Source of the DNA: Catalinimonas alkaloidigena
GTDB taxonomy: Bacteria; Bacteroidota; Bacteroidia; Cytophagales; Cyclobacteriaceae
DNA length: 64,000 nucleotides
Assembly (NCBI RefSeq): GCF_029504655.1
Contig: NZ_JAQFIL010000001.1
Span: forward strand, 2,671,001-2,735,000
Direction: 5' to 3'
Below are positions 34,710 through 44,483 of this stretch, piece after piece (positions within the stretch are counted from its first letter, which is position 1; each line of letters starts with the position of its first letter). A program made the translations under genes and the position numbers. The notes under the pieces were generated by a model that saw only the letters and a list, made by a program, of their open reading frames with translations, had not been told where the DNA came from and searched no databases.

Positions 34710-35827
34710 TTTTTAGTCAAGTTTTTAAGAATGTTTAGCAGATAATTATCATCCCAACCTGCTGTCTTTCTTCTGTTCTTCACGCTTTCCTTATCTTGAA
34801 CTTGATTGAGCAGTTGCAGAGCTAACTTCCGAGCGGTTGTCATATTCTCAGCAGCATTGCCTGTTTTAGTTCTACTCATATCTTCTCGGAATACAACATC
34901 AAGTTTCCAATGCAGATGATTTTCAATGCTCCAATGATTTCTAATGAGTTTATTAAACTCTTTAGCAGTAACCTCTAAACTGCTTAAATAGAAGCGGTTT
35001 TCATAGGTAATTTTTCCACCCTTTTCCCGGTTTGCTTCCACCATTATGATTGACTTTAAATGTTTCCATTCTGATAAATCATCTAGTAATGCAAGCTGGG
35101 TTTCCACATAACAGACTCTCTTCTCAATGCGGCCACTACCAAAATCTATCCACTCATCAAAGCACATATGCTTTTTTCTTTTACTCATCCAGTCTGTAAT
35201 CTGCTCATACATATGCTTATGATCTTTCTTGATAGCTATCAAATAGTCTCCTCCTTTCTCTATAATTAAATCGCACGGCGAACCGTCTGCATTCTTGAGC
35301 TGGCAACCGGCTGCATCACTGCTCACTAAGGAGCCTTCCAAATCCAAAGACTTCAACAATTCAGGAATAGCGGTCTTTTCATTGCTTTTAGCATCTACTT
35401 TTTCCTGACCTAATATCAAGTGGTGTTCGGCTACCCAGGCACTTAATATACAAATGCCGCTCTTCTTAAAGCCTGACTTTGCTGTACCGCAAAGCACCTT
35501 ACCATCCACGTTGATTTGGACAATACTACTTTTGATAAACCCTAATAACTCCTTAGACCAACGATACAGGCAACCTCCAAAAGCTGATTTGTCCATATAT
35601 TTGAACACGCGATTAAAAGTGTCATGAGAGGGAATACCATTCGGTAGCTCTAAAAATCCTCTCAAGAATACCTCCTTTCGTTTACCATAGGCTTCTATCT
35701 CTTCAAAATCATCTGCTCCACTTACTATCGCACATAAGGCTATGACTAAAATATCTACCAGATTATGCTTCTTGCGCCGATTTATCCTAAAATCAGGAAC
35801 GCTTCCAAAAACCTTTTGCCAATTCAT
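34706..35827 (-). CDS. ISAs1 family transposase
   Basis: A 373-aa DDE transposase. It has an N-terminal transposase-associated domain (about 8-90, with an LVDILVIALCAIVSGADD-like stretch and DTFNRVFKYMD) and a catalytic RNase-H-like core. Core features are NVDGK near residue 107, SSDAAGCQ near 168-175 and the HWSIENHLHWKLDVVFRED motif near 307-325 that supplies the last Glu and Asp. The coding frame is complete and the start ATG is 39 nt inside the right inverted repeat; the stop lies in the left repeat. It is probably active. Confidence 0.95.
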   Translation of the reverse strand: MNWQKVFGSVPDFRINRRKKHNLVDILVIALCAIVSGADDFEEIEAYGKRKEVFLRGFLELPNGIPSHDTFNRVFKYMDKSAFGGCLYRWSKELLGFIKSSIVQINVDGKVLCGTAKSGFKKSGICILSAWVAEHHLILGQEKVDAKSNEKTAIPELLKSLDLEGSLVSSDAAGCQLKNADGSPCDLIIEKGGDYLIAIKKDHKHMYEQITDWMSKRKKHMCFDEWIDFGSGRIEKRVCYVETQLALLDDLSEWKHLKSIIMVEANREKGGKITYENRFYLSSLEVTAKEFNKLIRNHWSIENHLHWKLDVVFREDMSRTKTGNAAENMTTARKLALQLLNQVQDKESVKNRRKTAGWDDNYLLNILKNLTKN

Positions 35828-35865
35828 CTGGCAAAGTTAGCTCTCTCCTCTTTTTTTACATACGT

Positions 35866-35883
35866 TTAAATGCGTTTAACCTG
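35866..35883. repeat. IS right terminal inverted repeat (18 bp)
   Basis: An exact reverse complement of 34692-34709. Read on the minus strand from the ligase gene it adds codons for Q, V, K, R, I and then TAA. Confidence 0.95.
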
Positions 35884-37488
35884 ATAAACATTTAATAATG
35901 CGTTTAACTCTTCCAAAGAATTTGCGTCTTCTGCTTTTTTATCATGTCTCCATCGCAACATTCTGGGGAACCTTAAGGCTACACCTGATTTATGTCTGTT
36001 AGACTGTTGAATGCCTTCAAATGCGATTTCAAATACCAGTTCCGGTTTTACTGAACGTACGGGCCCAAACCGCTCTTTCGTATTTTTTTTAATAAAATTA
36101 TCCACTTGCCGAAATTCAGCATCCGTAAGGCCGGAATAAGCTTTAGTAAATGGAACTAAGGTGGCTTCATCTTGTGAAAAGTCCCATACTGCAAAAGTAT
36201 AATCAGTGTACAAACCCGCCCTGCGTCCTGAGCCCCGCTGCGCGTTTATCAGTACGCCATCAATGGTAAGAGGGTCAACTTTCCACTTCCACCAATCTCC
36301 TTTTTTGCGCCCCACCTGATATTCGGATTGTTTACGTTTGAGCATAAAGCCTTCGGCAAAGTATTCCCTGGATTGTTCTCTGAGAGATATCAGCTGAGCT
36401 TTGCTGGTGGTTTCTACTATGGTAGAGAGTTGAAACACATTTAGCGTATTACTGATATTGGCATGAAGGCTTTCTAAAATATTACGTCTTTCTGATAAGG
36501 GAACATTACGTATATCCTGACCTTCCCACTCCAAAACATCATAGGCTCTGATGACGACAGGAGCGTTTTTGAGTATAGATTTGCTTATGTTTTTTCTGCT
36601 AATGCGTGTCTGTAATGCAGCAAAATTTAAAAGTTCTCCGTTTTTATAAGGTAGTATTTCTCCATCAATGACAGTGCCGTCGGGCAGAAATTCTTGCAAG
36701 GGATGCAGTTCAGGAAATTTTTCGGTCAGTAATTCCTCACCTCTTGACCAGATAAATAATTTTCCGTTTCTCACTATACATTGCGCTCGTATGCCATCCC
36801 ATTTCCATTCTATTTGCCAGTCGTCAATACTTTCCAGTTCTTCAAAATCTTTTGTATCCAGGGCATGTGCTAAAAAGAATGGATAAGGTCGGGAAAGTAA
36901 ATCCTCTTTATTTTCTTCAACTATTAACTTTTGATAGCTCGTAGTATTAGGATTCCAATTACCCATCAAACGATGCGCTACTATGGTTTTATCAATGTTT
37001 TCTACTTCAGCAATAGCTCGGATCACATTATTTTGTGAAACGCCTATTCGAAATCCGCTGGTCATAAGTTTGTTAAAAACAAATTTTTCAGCGCTGGTCA
37101 TTTTTTTCCAGGCAGTGGTGATCTGTTCTTTTTTTTCTTGGTCACTTAGGTCTTCCAAATTCTGCAAAAATGCAATCCAGTAAGACAGACCTTCATCTTG
37201 CTGCTCCTGGGCTTCAGGTAATAACAATGCCATAGTCTCCGCAAGGTCACCTACATTAGCATATGATTCTTCAAATAACCAATAGGGTATTTCCGCAAAC
37301 TCAGTAGTCCATTCCTTTAACAGTGAAGTTCTTACCTGTTTTTTGGGTCGTTTATGCGTAAAAAGTGCTATGGTCCAAAGTTTATCTTTGTCAGATGCTT
37401 CCTGGAAGTACTGTTTAAGGAGGGCTATTTTATTATTTGTCTTATTTGTCTGATCTAATGCAGTGAAAAGTGCAGCAAACTCTTTCAA
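35866..37488 (-). CDS. ATP-dependent DNA ligase, C-terminus rewritten by IS
   Basis: A 540-aa ligase that joins DNA nicks using ATP. It has an N-terminal helical DNA-binding domain (about 1-195), an adenylation domain with motif I K229-W-D-G (IEWKWDGIRAQ), DGEILPYKNGE and LKRKQSEY-type motifs, and a C-terminal OB-fold. Bacterial members of this type often sit beside an exonuclease and helicase used in DNA repair; none is here. The frame starts with TTG at 37486-37488, as no ATG precedes the family-like start KEFAALFTALDQ. The last five residues (QVKRI) come from the IS end; without it the protein would end in two glycines at 537 residues. Function is likely kept. Confidence 0.9.
   Translation of the reverse strand: MKEFAALFTALDQTNKTNNKIALLKQYFQEASDKDKLWTIALFTHKRPKKQVRTSLLKEWTTEFAEIPYWLFEESYANVGDLAETMALLLPEAQEQQDEGLSYWIAFLQNLEDLSDQEKKEQITTAWKKMTSAEKFVFNKLMTSGFRIGVSQNNVIRAIAEVENIDKTIVAHRLMGNWNPNTTSYQKLIVEENKEDLLSRPYPFFLAHALDTKDFEELESIDDWQIEWKWDGIRAQCIVRNGKLFIWSRGEELLTEKFPELHPLQEFLPDGTVIDGEILPYKNGELLNFAALQTRISRKNISKSILKNAPVVIRAYDVLEWEGQDIRNVPLSERRNILESLHANISNTLNVFQLSTIVETTSKAQLISLREQSREYFAEGFMLKRKQSEYQVGRKKGDWWKWKVDPLTIDGVLINAQRGSGRRAGLYTDYTFAVWDFSQDEATLVPFTKAYSGLTDAEFRQVDNFIKKNTKERFGPVRSVKPELVFEIAFEGIQQSNRHKSGVALRFPRMLRWRHDKKAEDANSLEELNALLNVYQVKRI
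35884..35892. repeat. Target-site duplication, right copy
   Basis: ATAAACATT, identical to 34683-34691, flanking the right end of the IS. Confidence 0.92.
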
Positions 37489-38060
37489 GGCTATTTGTTT
37501 TTGTTATTTGTACCACAACTCTGAAAACCTGATAAGGTTATGCATCAATGTTTACATCAGGCTTCTTATCTCACGCCTACCGCATAAGATAAGCACCTTT
37601 TTACTGATTCACTTTTTTGTGAAAAATCAACCTAATTCAGTGAGCAGGGACTAGAAATAAATATAAATTGTTATGGATTAATTAATATTTATTAGTAATC
37701 GCTCAAAAGATGACTTGATGTCTGTATTCCAAAATTTGATAAATAGTGATATTTAAAAAATATAGAAAAACATTATATCACGAAATAAATAAGCAAGTAC
37801 AAAGTTCTGGAAACGAATTGATTATGTTCATTTTCTTAGTTTAAAACTTTAAGCATATCCTGGATACAAAAAAGGTGATATCTTAGAATACTTATAAATT
37901 TGATAGAAATAATAACTTATCGTTTTGTAACTAAATCAACTGTGTGTAATAAAATTCATAAATAAAAAAGGTAATGTACAATGTATTTGCTGAATATTTG
38001 TGCTGTATTCAAGGTATACAAATATTGCCAGTAAGGCCCAGGTACCTTTTAATATTGCTG
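37489..38060. other. 572-nt AT-rich intergenic region
   Basis: This lies between the ligase gene and a small lipoprotein gene that diverge. It is very AT-rich from about 37660 to 37970. No RNA gene or convincing ORF is seen. It may hold promoters for both genes, but no clear TTTG/TAnnTTTG pair is found. Confidence 0.4.
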
Positions 38061-38426
38061 ATGAAAATATTCGGCTCAACCATAAAGTACATTATCATCA
38101 TTAGTTTGATTTCATCTGCTTGTAATCGCGGAATGATATGTCCTGCTTTTCAGAGTAGTTTCATACTTAATGATAGTATTCGTGACATCACCTTTTCAGT
38201 ATTAGGCACTGATTCTCTTCCCAGGGAGTACGTGACTGCAAAAAATCGTTTTGGAATAATGGAAGATGTCTCTTATCGTCAAAAGAAAGGTGAACTGAAG
38301 ACCATTGAGATGATAACCATTTATGATCCCATGTTTCCCCCTGACAGTGTATTGACTGTACCTCAATATGAGGAAGATTCCCTAAAATTAGCTGATCCAC
38401 AATTAAGCAGTGCGGTAAGCAAATAA
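38061..38426 (+). CDS. Small predicted lipoprotein
   Basis: A 121-aa protein taken from the ATG at 38061, which places a lysine and a hydrophobic segment in front of a lipobox LISSAC (C21), as expected for a lipoprotein. A longer frame from 37974 would bury the signal. After the cysteine come NRGMICPAFQSSFILND and a polar tail with prolines. This pattern is seen in short Bacteroidota lipoproteins whose function is not known. It stands alone and is followed by a hairpin. Confidence 0.65.
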   Translation: MKIFGSTIKYIIIISLISSACNRGMICPAFQSSFILNDSIRDITFSVLGTDSLPREYVTAKNRFGIMEDVSYRQKKGELKTIEMITIYDPMFPPDSVLTVPQYEEDSLKLADPQLSSAVSK

Positions 38427-38427
38427 A

Positions 38428-38453
38428 AAAAGCGCTCATAGAAAAGCGCTTTG
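38428..38453. terminator. Bidirectional terminator between the lipoprotein gene and leuS
   Basis: An 8-bp stem (38429-38436 with 38445-38452) and an 8-nt loop. On the minus strand a TTTTTTTATTT tail follows, which suits leuS ending at 38474. On the plus strand the tail is shorter. Confidence 0.75.
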
Positions 38454-38473
38454 TTATGGTAGGAATATTGCCT

Positions 38474-41242
38474 TTATACTACAATATTGACTATTTTCTT
38501 CGGCACTATAATTACCCTTTTAGGGGCCTTTCCCTGGGTCCACTTTTGAATCTGCTCTGCAGCAAGCACCTCTTTCTCAATATCTTCTTTAGGCATGTCA
38601 AGTGCAAATTTCATCTTGGCACGTACTTTTCCATTCACTGATATAGGATACTCATGAGATGCTTCAATAAGGTACTTTTCTTCAAACTGAGGGAAGCTTT
38701 CATGGGTTACACTATGTTCATTGCCCAAACTACGCCACAGCTCCTCAGCAATGTGGGGAGCAAATGGAGAAATAATGAGAACCAGCTTATCCAACACTTC
38801 TCTTTTATAACACTTAAGGCTACTTAGCTCATTGACACAGATCATAAAGCTACTTACTGAGGTGTTGAATGAAAGGGTTTCTATATCATCCTGCACTTTT
38901 TTTATCGTCTTGTGAAGTATCTTCAGTTCAGCTTCAGTAGCTTTTTCATCTTTGACCAGTAAATTATTGGCATCATCATAGAACAGACGCCAGAGTTTGC
39001 GAAGAAATTTAAATACGCCGTCTATTCCATTGGTATTCCAGGGTTTGGATTGCTCCAAAGGTCCCAGGAACATTTCGTACATTCTCAAAGTATCTGCTCC
39101 ATACTGCTCAATGACATCATCAGGATTAACGACATTGAACTTGGATTTTGACATCTTTTCAACCTCACTACCGCACACATATGCTCCATCTTCAAGAATA
39201 AACTCAGCATTCTGTGCATCAGGACGCCACTTTTTAAAGGCCTCAATATCTAGTTTGCCGTCATATACAATGTTGACATCAACATATATGGCTGAGGTGT
39301 TATAGTCTTTTCTCAGATTGTAAGAAACGTATTTATTTTCACCGCTAAGTCTATAAACAAAATTGGATACTCCCTGAATCATGCCCTGATTTACCAGCTT
39401 TTTATAGGGCTCATCCACAGTTACATAGCCTCTGTCATAAAGAAATTTTGTCCAGAAGCGAGAATAAAGCAGGTGGCCGGTAGCGTGTTCTGTACCCCCT
39501 ATATACAAATCCACATTTTCCCAGTAACTCTGCTTGGTCTTGCTTACGATTTCCTCTTTGTTATGCGGATCCATATAGCGGAAATGGTACCAACTGGAAC
39601 CGGCCCAGCCCGGCATAGTTGTAAGCTCATATTCATATTGACCATCATATTTCCAGTCTGCTGCTCTTCCCAGAGGTGGTTCTCCGGTAGGGGTAGGCTT
39701 GTATTCATCTACTGAAGGAAGGGTTAAAGGAAGCTCATCACTACTCAAAGGGTGGGGGACACCATTATTAAAATACATAGGCACCGGTTCACCCCAATAG
39801 CGCTGACGACTGAAAACCGCATCGCGCATCCGGTAGTTAACCTTAGGTTTACCGACTCCCGACTTTTCAGCCTTCTCATTCACCGCTTTGATTGCTTCCG
39901 TAGATTCCATACCATTTAAAAAGCCTGAATTGATCATTTTTCCATGCTTCTTTTCGGTTGGATCTTCCATATCCTCTGTGCCTTCAATCACCGGAATGAT
40001 GGGAAGGTCAAAATGCTTGGCAAAACGAAAATCACGATCATCAGAAGAGGGTACTGCCATGACAACCCCAGTGCCGTAACCGGCTAGTACGTAATCTGCA
40101 ACCCAAAGCTGTATTTCTTCTCCATTGATAGGATTGATGACATAACTGCCGGTGAATACTCCTGAAACGGTTTTGACATCTGCCATACGATCTCTTTCAG
40201 ATCTGTTTTTGGCGATTTCTACATAAGCTTCTACTTCAGCTTTGTGTTCTTTGGTAGTCAGTTGTTCAATTAACTCATGTTCTGGGGCAAGGGTAACATA
40301 GGTCACGCCATAAATAGTGTCAGAGCGTGTTGTGAAAGCGGTAAGGACGATATCACTATCTTTTACTTTAAAGTCCAGTTCACACCCAAAAGATTTCCCT
40401 ATCCAGTTACGCTGCATTTCTTTGAGTGAGTCTGACCACTGTATAGTCTCCAGTCCAGCTAATAAGCGATCCGCATAAGCGGTGATGCGCATCATCCACT
40501 GACGCATCTTACGTCGCTCAACAGGATACCCCCCACGTTCTGAAAATCCGTCTTTTACCTCATCATTAGCCAATACAGTACCCAGTTCAGGACACCAGTT
40601 TACCACAGTGTCTGACACATAAGTGAGGCGGTAGTTCAGTAAAATTAATTGCTGTTTCTGCTCATCCATCTGCTGCCATTCCTCAGCATTAAAAGTAGGA
40701 GTATCTTCATCACAAGCCGCGCTTACGTTTTGGTTACCTTCTTTCTCAAATCTGCTAAGGAGTTCTTCAATAGGTTCTGCCCTGTCTGTTTCCTGATTGT
40801 ACCAGCTGTGAAAAAGCTGAAGAAAAATCCACTGCGTCCACTTATAGTATGCCGGATCACAGGTTTGCACTTCTTTATCCCAGTCAAAAGAAAAGCCTAT
40901 ATTATCAAGCTGCTCTTTATAGCGTTTGATATTGTTTTCTGTAGTAATAGCAGGATGCTGACCGGTCTGTATGGCATATTGCTCAGCAGGAAGTCCAAAA
41001 GCATCAAAGCCCATCGGGTGAAGTACATTGTAGCCTTTCAGGCGCTTATAGCGAGATACTATATCAGAAGCAATATAGCCTAGAGGATGACCAACATGTA
41101 AACCTGCTCCAGAAGGGTAGGGGAACATATCCAGCACATAATATTTAGGCTTGCTGGTATCTACATTAACTTTGTAAATCTCTTTTTCTTTCCAGTATTT
41201 CTGCCACTTTTTTTCAATCTCACGAAAATCGTATTCAGCCAT
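38474..41242 (-). CDS. leuS: Leucyl-tRNA synthetase
   Basis: A 922-aa class I synthetase that charges tRNA-Leu. The HIGH-type motif is HVGH (49-52) in LHVGHPLGY and the KMSKS loop is residues 696-700. The editing (CP1) domain lies between them, with [13 protein letters not shown] sequence near 286-294. The zinc or leucine-specific region and anticodon-binding C-terminus follow. The length is somewhat above that of E. coli LeuS (860) and is typical for Bacteroidota. A single-gene unit, with promoter element TAATTTTG upstream on the minus strand. Confidence 0.97.
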   Translation of the reverse strand: MAEYDFREIEKKWQKYWKEKEIYKVNVDTSKPKYYVLDMFPYPSGAGLHVGHPLGYIASDIVSRYKRLKGYNVLHPMGFDAFGLPAEQYAIQTGQHPAITTENNIKRYKEQLDNIGFSFDWDKEVQTCDPAYYKWTQWIFLQLFHSWYNQETDRAEPIEELLSRFEKEGNQNVSAACDEDTPTFNAEEWQQMDEQKQQLILLNYRLTYVSDTVVNWCPELGTVLANDEVKDGFSERGGYPVERRKMRQWMMRITAYADRLLAGLETIQWSDSLKEMQRNWIGKSFGCELDFKVKDSDIVLTAFTTRSDTIYGVTYVTLAPEHELIEQLTTKEHKAEVEAYVEIAKNRSERDRMADVKTVSGVFTGSYVINPINGEEIQLWVADYVLAGYGTGVVMAVPSSDDRDFRFAKHFDLPIIPVIEGTEDMEDPTEKKHGKMINSGFLNGMESTEAIKAVNEKAEKSGVGKPKVNYRMRDAVFSRQRYWGEPVPMYFNNGVPHPLSSDELPLTLPSVDEYKPTPTGEPPLGRAADWKYDGQYEYELTTMPGWAGSSWYHFRYMDPHNKEEIVSKTKQSYWENVDLYIGGTEHATGHLLYSRFWTKFLYDRGYVTVDEPYKKLVNQGMIQGVSNFVYRLSGENKYVSYNLRKDYNTSAIYVDVNIVYDGKLDIEAFKKWRPDAQNAEFILEDGAYVCGSEVEKMSKSKFNVVNPDDVIEQYGADTLRMYEMFLGPLEQSKPWNTNGIDGVFKFLRKLWRLFYDDANNLLVKDEKATEAELKILHKTIKKVQDDIETLSFNTSVSSFMICVNELSSLKCYKREVLDKLVLIISPFAPHIAEELWRSLGNEHSVTHESFPQFEEKYLIEASHEYPISVNGKVRAKMKFALDMPKEDIEKEVLAAEQIQKWTQGKAPKRVIIVPKKIVNIVV

Positions 41243-41276
41243 TACTACGGTTATTTACTTTATATGATAAGTCCGA

Positions 41277-41284
41277 CAAAATTA
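41277..41284 (-). promoter_or_regulatory. Candidate minus-7 element for leuS
   Basis: On the minus strand this reads TAATTTTG, a perfect TAnnTTTG, 34 nt before the leuS start. The nearest TTTG upstream (41316-41319) is farther than the usual 19-23 nt, so the assignment is tentative. Confidence 0.35.
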
Positions 41285-41351
41285 GAATAATTCGCTAAGA
41301 ATGTGCACCCGCATTCAAAAAAACAATCAATTTACACGATTAAACATCTTG

Positions 41352-42257
41352 TCAGTCAATTGTAATTTCTTTGTGTTTTTGTTTCCAGTAATCAGAAAGA
41401 CGTGCTACAAATTGTTCGGGTGATTCAGAGAGAATTTTCTTACCCAGTGGTTTGGCTAATGATTGGAGTTTTTTTCGTTTTTCGCTCATGATAGAAAAAA
41501 GTGCCGCTTCTTCGTCTTTGTTTTCTAAGTTCATACTTTCCGCATAAGTTCGCAAAACTGCTAAATCGTGATCTTCGCCCAGGTAATCTGTGAGCTGATG
41601 CAATTCTTTTTCCAATGCTTTCATGGGCTTCTTCCAGATATGCCTTAAAAAACCTATTTCGTAGCGCAGGTATTTACTACGTTTTCTCCACTCATGGAAA
41701 TTTTCAGTAGTGGGCTTTTTGATGGCTTTTTTCATAGCCTTCTGACATTTGCCGTATGTAATAGCAATGCCTTTAGAAAAAGCAGAAAAGTCATCATTTT
41801 TAATTTTCCACCTGGCATGAACCGTTTCTCCCTCTTTCAAATCTTCAAGCAATTTATCCAAAAGTTTCTCCTGATTAATTTGAATCCTGCTGATAGCTGC
41901 TTTGCGAGAAGTAAGGTGATTCTTAATGTGTTGGATGGTTTGACCACATAGAGCCTGGTCAACTTCTTCATTGATTTTATTAACGGTATCTAACATAGCA
42001 GAAACATCTCTCTCTCCTGAAATTTTACGTGCTATGTCACGATAGTACTTATTGGTACTACGATATTTTTTGTTGCCTATTTCTCCACGAAATAAACGGC
42101 TGAAAGCCCGCATTTTTTTCATGGTCTTACGTGCTTCATGAATTGCTTGATGAGGGTCGTCATTCTGCAAAGAGGCTCGACATTCATCCAAAAAACTTTG
42201 TAGGATACGTTCAGCATTTGAAGGGACAGTCTCTTTGGGATCAATTCTTAAGCTCAT
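41352..42257 (-). CDS. CHAD domain protein
   Basis: A 301-aa helical protein with repeated basic residues and conserved histidines: HQAIHEARKTMKKMRAFSRL near 38-57 and FHEWRKRSKYLRYEIGFLR near 202-220. These are the two halves of the CHAD fold, which binds polyphosphate through a basic channel in studied members. No CYTH domain or polyphosphate kinase is fused or adjacent. No signal peptide is seen. It is a single gene 109 nt downstream of leuS, but read in the same direction, so partial read-through into it is possible. Confidence 0.85.
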   Translation of the reverse strand: MSLRIDPKETVPSNAERILQSFLDECRASLQNDDPHQAIHEARKTMKKMRAFSRLFRGEIGNKKYRSTNKYYRDIARKISGERDVSAMLDTVNKINEEVDQALCGQTIQHIKNHLTSRKAAISRIQINQEKLLDKLLEDLKEGETVHARWKIKNDDFSAFSKGIAITYGKCQKAMKKAIKKPTTENFHEWRKRSKYLRYEIGFLRHIWKKPMKALEKELHQLTDYLGEDHDLAVLRTYAESMNLENKDEEAALFSIMSEKRKKLQSLAKPLGKKILSESPEQFVARLSDYWKQKHKEITID

Positions 42258-42335
42258 AATAGGGTTAGGTAATGTTCAATAGAAATACTATAAATGAAAT
42301 ATAATAAATGTAGTATAAATATTTTGATGCTAGGG

Positions 42336-44375
42336 TTAAAGCCCTATAACTTTTAACAAAAACGCATATTCAAAAGCTATTTCTTTAAGGTATTCATACC
42401 GCCCGGAAGAACCTCCGTGTCCAGCATCCATATTGGTCTTAAGCAGCAGCAGGTTATCGTCAGTTTTCAGCGCTCTTAGCTTTGCTGCCCATTTGGCAGG
42501 TTCCCAATAGCTTACGCGGGGGTCATTGAGTCCAGCAGTGATGAGGATGTGAGGGTATGCTTTTGGACTTACATTGTCATACGGTGAATAAGATCTGATG
42601 TACTCAAAAGAGCTTTTATCCTGCGGGTTGCCCCATTCTTCATACTCAGTTACGGTCAGTGGGAGGTTCGGATCAAGCATAGTATTCAGTACATCAACAA
42701 AGGGAACTTTAGCCACAATCGCATTGAAAAGCTCTGGTCTTAAATTGATGACTGCACCCAGTAACAATCCGCCAGCGCTTCCCCCGATTGCACAAAGGTG
42801 TTCAACATCAGTATATCTTTTATCAATAAGATGTTTTGCACATGCGATAAAATCATAGAAGCTGGTTTTCTTCTTCAACAGTTTACCTGATTTATACCAC
42901 TCTTCACCCATATCCGCGCCGCCTCTAATATGTGCGATAGCGAAGATAAATCCTCTGTCTAGTAAGCTAATCCGATTTGCATTAAAGTAGGGTTCTGAGT
43001 TGATGCCATATGCTCCGTAGCCATACAGGAGTAAAGGGTTTATGGATTGAGGGTTGATATCTTTTTTGTAGACTAAAGAGATAGGCACCCTCGTCCCATC
43101 CTCTGATCGTGCAAAAATTCTCTCAGAAGTATACTGCTGTTCGTCATAACCTCCAGCAACTTCGGTTTGCTTAACCATTATTTTTTCACGCTTCTGCATT
43201 TCATAGTCATAGACAGTGTTGGGCTTCAGCAGTGAAGTATAATGGAAACGCAGTGTAGTGGTTTTGAAAGTAGGGTTATTGCCACCAAAAACATAAAAGG
43301 CAGGCTCGTCATAGGTTATCTGATGGGTATTGAGAGGATCGATAAGGTCAAGCACTTTAATCTGGGTTAGCCCATCAACTCTTTCGTAAATGGCCAGGTG
43401 GTTTTCAAATTCATCAATCCCTTCAATTTTAATTGTTGGGTCATAGGGGATCACCTCAGTCCACTGACTTTTATCATGGGCATCCACTGATGCTTTCATT
43501 AGCCTGAAATTGGTAGCATTCCAGTTTGTTCTGATATAAAAATCATCATGATGAGGGTGAATTTCATACTCATGATGTTCCTCTCTGGGGTTAAATACAA
43601 TGAATGTCCCCTCCGGTTGGTGTGCAGGAAGAATCCTTACTTCAGTAGTAATTTTGCTTCCGATATCAATCAGTAAATATTTTTGATTTTTTGATAGGCT
43701 AATCGATACAAAAAAGCGCTCATCAGCTTCTTCAAAAACAACCAAATCATCCTCAGGACGAGTACCCAAAATATGCTTCTTTACCTGATAAGGTCGCATA
43801 GTATCGTCTAACACTACATAAAACAAAGTTTGGAAGTCCATGGCCCAGGCTGCCGAATCTGAGATATTATTGAGTTGATCTACCATGATCGTATGATCAT
43901 GCAGATTTTTAAAATACAAGCGATACTGCTCAGACCCATCAGTATCTATGGCATAAGCCAAGGTCTTATGATCAGGACTGACTTCAAATATTCCTAAATG
44001 GAAATAGTCATGGCCTTCTGCAAGATGATTAGAGTCCAATAATACTTCTTCTTTCGCTTTTAAAGAACCAAATTTTCGGCAGTAGATACGATAATCTTTA
44101 TTTGCTTCAGTTCTGGAGTAGTAGTAGTAATCATCTATGCGAACCGGTGCGCTCTGGTCATCCGGAACGATACGCGACTTCATTTCATCATAAAGCTGTT
44201 GCTCAGTTTTTTTCTGATGTTTCATGACTTCCCGGGCGTAGGCATTTTCAGCATTGAGGTAGGCAATTACATCAGGATTCTCTTTTTCCTGTAGCCAGGC
44301 ATAGTTATCAATGATAGGTATATTATGTACTTTTTTAACACTTGCCTTTTGAGGCGCAATTGGAAATTGCTTCAT
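42336..44375 (-). CDS. ptrB: Oligopeptidase B / prolyl oligopeptidase-family S9A peptidase
   Basis: A 679-aa serine peptidase with an N-terminal beta-propeller (about 70-400) and a C-terminal hydrolase domain. The nucleophile is S533 in GGSAGGLLLG. ITAGLNDPRVSYWEPAKW supplies the Asp and the Arg/Glu specificity residues. The catalytic His is in MDAGHGGSSGR. No signal peptide, so it is cytoplasmic. It should cut short peptides after Lys and Arg. Length matches oligopeptidase B (about 680-700). It is a single gene with no neighbour that restricts its function. Confidence 0.92.
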   Translation of the reverse strand: MKQFPIAPQKASVKKVHNIPIIDNYAWLQEKENPDVIAYLNAENAYAREVMKHQKKTEQQLYDEMKSRIVPDDQSAPVRIDDYYYYSRTEANKDYRIYCRKFGSLKAKEEVLLDSNHLAEGHDYFHLGIFEVSPDHKTLAYAIDTDGSEQYRLYFKNLHDHTIMVDQLNNISDSAAWAMDFQTLFYVVLDDTMRPYQVKKHILGTRPEDDLVVFEEADERFFVSISLSKNQKYLLIDIGSKITTEVRILPAHQPEGTFIVFNPREEHHEYEIHPHHDDFYIRTNWNATNFRLMKASVDAHDKSQWTEVIPYDPTIKIEGIDEFENHLAIYERVDGLTQIKVLDLIDPLNTHQITYDEPAFYVFGGNNPTFKTTTLRFHYTSLLKPNTVYDYEMQKREKIMVKQTEVAGGYDEQQYTSERIFARSEDGTRVPISLVYKKDINPQSINPLLLYGYGAYGINSEPYFNANRISLLDRGFIFAIAHIRGGADMGEEWYKSGKLLKKKTSFYDFIACAKHLIDKRYTDVEHLCAIGGSAGGLLLGAVINLRPELFNAIVAKVPFVDVLNTMLDPNLPLTVTEYEEWGNPQDKSSFEYIRSYSPYDNVSPKAYPHILITAGLNDPRVSYWEPAKWAAKLRALKTDDNLLLLKTNMDAGHGGSSGRYEYLKEIAFEYAFLLKVIGL

Positions 44376-44483
44376 AAAAAAATTGCTTTTAGGCTAAAAT
44401 AAATAACAGACAGTATGCATCCTATCGGCAATACATCTGCTTGTCTATTCAACTGAATAAAGGCTGATTGAAATGATCAGGGA

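Larger units (their letters stand above)
34692..35883 (-). mobile_element. ISAs1-family insertion sequence, intact, 1192 bp
   Basis: The element is bounded by perfect 18-bp inverted repeats (34692-34709 and 35866-35883) and a 9-bp direct repeat. It carries one full-length transposase gene. All features of a recent, complete insertion are present. It sits between mpgP and the ligase gene, replacing the last two codons and stop of the ligase gene with its own end sequence. Confidence 0.95.

Noticed and set aside
34706..37488. Larger composite transposon carrying the ligase gene
   Set aside because: Only one IS copy with its own 9-bp duplication is present, and the duplication flanks just the 1192-bp element.
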